Shown here: piece after piece, positions 61,847 to 64,000 of the stretch
How positions within the stretch are numbered: position 1 is the first letter of the stretch
Layout: each line of letters opens with the position of its first letter
Origin: Flagellimonas zhangzhouensis
Lineage (GTDB): Bacteria; Bacteroidota; Bacteroidia; Flavobacteriales; Flavobacteriaceae
NCBI RefSeq assembly: GCF_900102925.1
Contig: NZ_FNKI01000002.1
Coordinates: forward strand, 1,240,001-1,304,000
DNA: 64,000 bases
Direction of reading: 5' to 3'
Position numbers and translations under genes: made by a program
Notes under the pieces: model-generated
What the model was told of the DNA's origin: nothing
The model's input: only the letters and a program-made list of their open reading frames with translations
Databases searched by the model: none

Positions 61847-63298
61847 ATGCCCGCTATACCTAGTAAAGAAAATAACTTCGAAAATATTCCCTCTATAAAA
61901 GCAAAAACCCTGCGCATAAACCTGAACAAGGATATTTATGGGACGTTTGCAGAAATTGGAGCTGGACAAGAAACCGCAAGACATTTTTTTAGGGCTGGTG
62001 GTGCATCTGGTACCATTGCAAAGGCAATGAGTGCCTACGATAAAAGTTTTAGTGATGCCATTTATGGTGTAGAAGAGGATGGTCGATATGTGACACAGTC
62101 ACGTTTAAAAAAGATGTTGGACCACGAAATGCGTTTGGTTGAAGAACGTATTGGCCGAGAAAACAATCCAGATTACCTCTACTTTTGTTTTGCGAATACT
62201 GTAGCAACCATCGATTTCTCGAAAAGATATAAGGGACACGGTTGGGTTGGACTTCGATTTCAGCTAGATCCAAATCAAAAAGAATATGACGAAATTGTAC
62301 TTCATATTCGATTTAAACAAAATGAAGCCCGTTTACAGCAAGAGACTTTGGGTATTCTTGGAGTGAACTTAATGTATGGGGCGTTCTTTAAGTTCCACAA
62401 GCCTAAAAAACTGCTGAAATATCTATACGACCACATTGATAAGGATACTTTGGAAATTGATATGATCAATTTTACGGGGCCTAATTTCGCAGATGTGGAC
62501 AACCGTTTGATGAGCTTGCAGTTGATCAAAAACGGAATGACAGATGCTGTTATGTTTGGTCCAGATGGAAATAACCTATTGCCTGCGGCCGTACTTTATA
62601 AAAAGAACATTTTGGCGCTTCGTGGTAGTTTTAGACCTGTGACCAAGGTGAATATGGATATGTTCCAGAAATCCTACGATATTTTTGTGCGTGAACAGAC
62701 TGTTGAATACAAAAACACCATCGTGGTTTTTGAAATAACGCTATCCAACCTAAAAGCGGCTGGAGAAATTGACGAACAAGACTTTATGGACCGTGCGGAA
62801 CTTCTTTGTTCACTAGGTCATAATGTATTGATTTCCAACTTCCAAGAGTATTACAAGCTGGTTGAATTCTTCAACAACTACACCAAAGCCAAAATTGGAT
62901 TGACCATGGGTGTAAACAACTTGGTAGATGTATTCGATGAAAAATACTACCGACACTTAAGTGGTGGTATTCTTGAAGCCTTTGGTAAATTGTTCTTTAA
63001 GGATTTGAAGGTGTATTTATACCCAATGAAAGATCCAGAAACTGGCCAAATCTTGACCAGCAACAACGTAAAAGTCCACCCGAGAATGAAAGAATTGTAC
63101 AAATTCTTCAAGTACAATGGTAAGGTGATGGATATTATTGACTACGACCCCGATGTGATGCATATTTTCTCAAGGGATGTGCTCAAGAAAATCATCGACA
63201 ACGAAGAAGGCTGGGAAAACGAATTACCAGAAGGTATTGCTGAAATCATTAAAGAGAAACAGCTCTTTACTCGTCAGGTATTGGAGGAAAAGGAGTAG
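61847..63298 (+). CDS. Highly conserved flavobacterial protein of unknown function
   Basis: A 483-residue cytoplasmic protein starting MPAIPSKENNFENIPSIKAKTLRINL. Distinctive segments are FAEIGAGQETARHFFRAGGASG, KAMSAYDKSFSDAIYG, QQETLGILGVNLMYGAFF, NFTGPNFADVDNRLMSLQLI and KIGLTMGVNNLVDVFDEKYY. No signal peptide or membrane helix is present. Public annotations sometimes label such proteins as nucleotidyltransferases, but I see no HxGH nucleotidyltransferase motif. Two half-domains with Rossmann-like strands are possible. Function unknown. Confidence 0.85.
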   Translation: MPAIPSKENNFENIPSIKAKTLRINLNKDIYGTFAEIGAGQETARHFFRAGGASGTIAKAMSAYDKSFSDAIYGVEEDGRYVTQSRLKKMLDHEMRLVEERIGRENNPDYLYFCFANTVATIDFSKRYKGHGWVGLRFQLDPNQKEYDEIVLHIRFKQNEARLQQETLGILGVNLMYGAFFKFHKPKKLLKYLYDHIDKDTLEIDMINFTGPNFADVDNRLMSLQLIKNGMTDAVMFGPDGNNLLPAAVLYKKNILALRGSFRPVTKVNMDMFQKSYDIFVREQTVEYKNTIVVFEITLSNLKAAGEIDEQDFMDRAELLCSLGHNVLISNFQEYYKLVEFFNNYTKAKIGLTMGVNNLVDVFDEKYYRHLSGGILEAFGKLFFKDLKVYLYPMKDPETGQILTSNNVKVHPRMKELYKFFKYNGKVMDIIDYDPDVMHIFSRDVLKKIIDNEEGWENELPEGIAEIIKEKQLFTRQVLEEKE

Positions 63299-63527
63299 TT
63301 GATTGGTTATTCGTTAATGGTTCATAGTTGTTCGGTTACCTACCCTACAACTTAAAACTTACAACTCGATTTTCAGATTGCTCGATAGTTGGATTTTTTG
63401 AAGTCTGAAATTTGTTTATTCGTTTTTCGTTGATGGTTGACGGTTTTTCGGTGTCCCGACTTCTACTTTTCACTTTTAACTTTCACCCTTCAACCTTTAA
63501 CCCATATCCATCAACCTTTAACCAAAA
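63299..63527. repeat. Low-complexity repeat spacer
   Basis: This 229-nt spacer has runs of ATTCGTT and GTTGATGGTT words, the shared element ATTCGTTTTTCGTT (63418-63431, also at 55702-55715), and pyrimidine-rich ACTTTTAACTTTCA-like runs. No gene is supported in it. Confidence 0.55.
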
Positions 63528-63983
63528 CTACCCTTCCAACAACTGCGCTGCGTGGTCTTTGGTCTTTACCTTATCAATGACTTTTTCCAATACCCCATCT
63601 CCATCAATTACAAATGTGGTTCTGTGGATGCCATCGTATTCTTTTCCCATAAATTTTTTAGGTCCCCAAACACCGAACGTATTGATTACGGTATGGTCTT
63701 CATCTGCCAATAAAGGATATTGAAATTCGAATTTATCCCTAAAATTCGTCTGTTTTTTCTCAGAATCGGCACTTACACCCAAGATTTCAAAACCTTGTGC
63801 TTGCAACTCAGCATAATTATCACGCAAATTACAGGCTTCAGCGGTACAACCAGGCGTATTTGCTTTCGGATAAAAGAAAACTACCAGTTTCTTTCCTTTA
63901 TAGTCACTTAGATTTATGGTATTGCCGTCTTGGTCTTTTGCAGAAAATTCAGGTACTTTATCCCCTACTTTTAACATGTTCAT
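63528..63983 (-). CDS. bcp: Thioredoxin-dependent thiol peroxidase (BCP/PrxQ)
   Basis: A 151-residue peroxiredoxin of the BCP/PrxQ group that reduces peroxides with thioredoxin. The peroxidatic Cys lies in FYPKANTPGCTAEACNLRD, where the second Cys five residues later is the usual PrxQ resolving Cys. The PLLADEDHTVINTFGVWG and RTTFVIDGDGVLEKV segments complete the fold. The start MNMLKVGDKVPEF is at 63983; an in-frame ATG two codons later is possible. The upstream region runs out of the window. Confidence 0.95.
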   Translation of the reverse strand: MNMLKVGDKVPEFSAKDQDGNTINLSDYKGKKLVVFFYPKANTPGCTAEACNLRDNYAELQAQGFEILGVSADSEKKQTNFRDKFEFQYPLLADEDHTVINTFGVWGPKKFMGKEYDGIHRTTFVIDGDGVLEKVIDKVKTKDHAAQLLEG

Positions 63984-64000
63984 AGGTATTGTTTCTTTAA

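Noticed and set aside
61847-63298. Nicotinate-nucleotide adenylyltransferase label
   Set aside because: No HxGH or ISSTxxR motif of nucleotidyltransferases is visible; the label appears only by database habit.

Overview
The window is about 64 kb of an AT-rich chromosome from a marine-type member of the Flavobacteriaceae (Bacteroidota). The assignment rests on gene content seen here: a PorX-type response regulator with a PglZ domain, a fused LpxC/FabZ, duplicated LpxD-like acyltransferases, Bat-like VWA membrane proteins, a TonB receptor with a CarboxypepD_reg-like front, and many gene starts preceded by the Bacteroidota -7 promoter element TAnnTTTG instead of a Shine-Dalgarno site. No rRNA, tRNA, CRISPR array, prophage or complete insertion sequence was seen. 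Most of the window is core housekeeping DNA.

Layout. 1-4.7 kb: minus-strand histidine operon hisG-GNAT-hisD-hisC-hisB (hisB cut by the window edge), preceded by a leader peptide with four consecutive His codons and a terminator with a mutually exclusive antiterminator pairing, i.e. a ribosome-mediated attenuator. 4.7-8.3 kb: fabG, a VWA membrane protein and a prohibitin-like protein. 8.4-14.1 kb: sucD and the lipid A cluster lpxD-lpxC/fabZ-lpxA-efp-lpxD2. 14.1-17.7 kb: an HD phosphohydrolase diverging from porX, then tsaE and a 42-residue exported peptide. 17.7-24.8 kb: alanine dehydrogenase, proline dehydrogenase, aroB, DinB, an Lrp/AsnC regulator and an M14 carboxypeptidase.

24.8-26.7 kb: an intergenic region with six TTACAnnTGTAA-type palindromes between the M14 peptidase and an XRE regulator, followed by a lipoprotein and TerC. 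26.7-35 kb: sterol-desaturase-type hydroxylase, topoisomerase IV (both subunits), a DMT exporter, ychF and a 2[4Fe-4S] ferredoxin. 35.1-40 kb: acyl-CoA reductase, serC, a serA-type dehydrogenase and DUF937/DUF6146/DUF6787-like proteins. 40-45.9 kb: a probable metal-uptake TonB receptor with a His/Glu-rich loop and its small partner gene, folE, msrA, a LolD-like ATPase and a TIGR02757 protein. 46-55.7 kb: accessory exported enzymes (serine hydrolase, Tat-exported Gfo/Idh/MocA oxidoreductase, S10 carboxypeptidase, SGNH hydrolase), a TolB-like/TPR protein, a second sterol-desaturase family protein and a glycosyltransferase. 55.7-64 kb: repeat-rich spacers, a BatA-like protein, a dihydroorotase homologue without its first metal-binding motif, an esterase, an MBL hydrolase, a conserved 483-residue protein and a BCP peroxiredoxin.

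The strongest regulatory observations are the his attenuator, the six-palindrome operator array, a perfect 19-bp palindrome on the promoter of the Lrp-type regulator, and at least six genes whose start codon lies only 5-8 nt after the -7 element, which predicts leaderless mRNAs. Degenerate intergenic repeats (AGATTC...GAATGACA type and GTTGATT type) occur at several places, and one appears to have entered the hisD/hisC junction.
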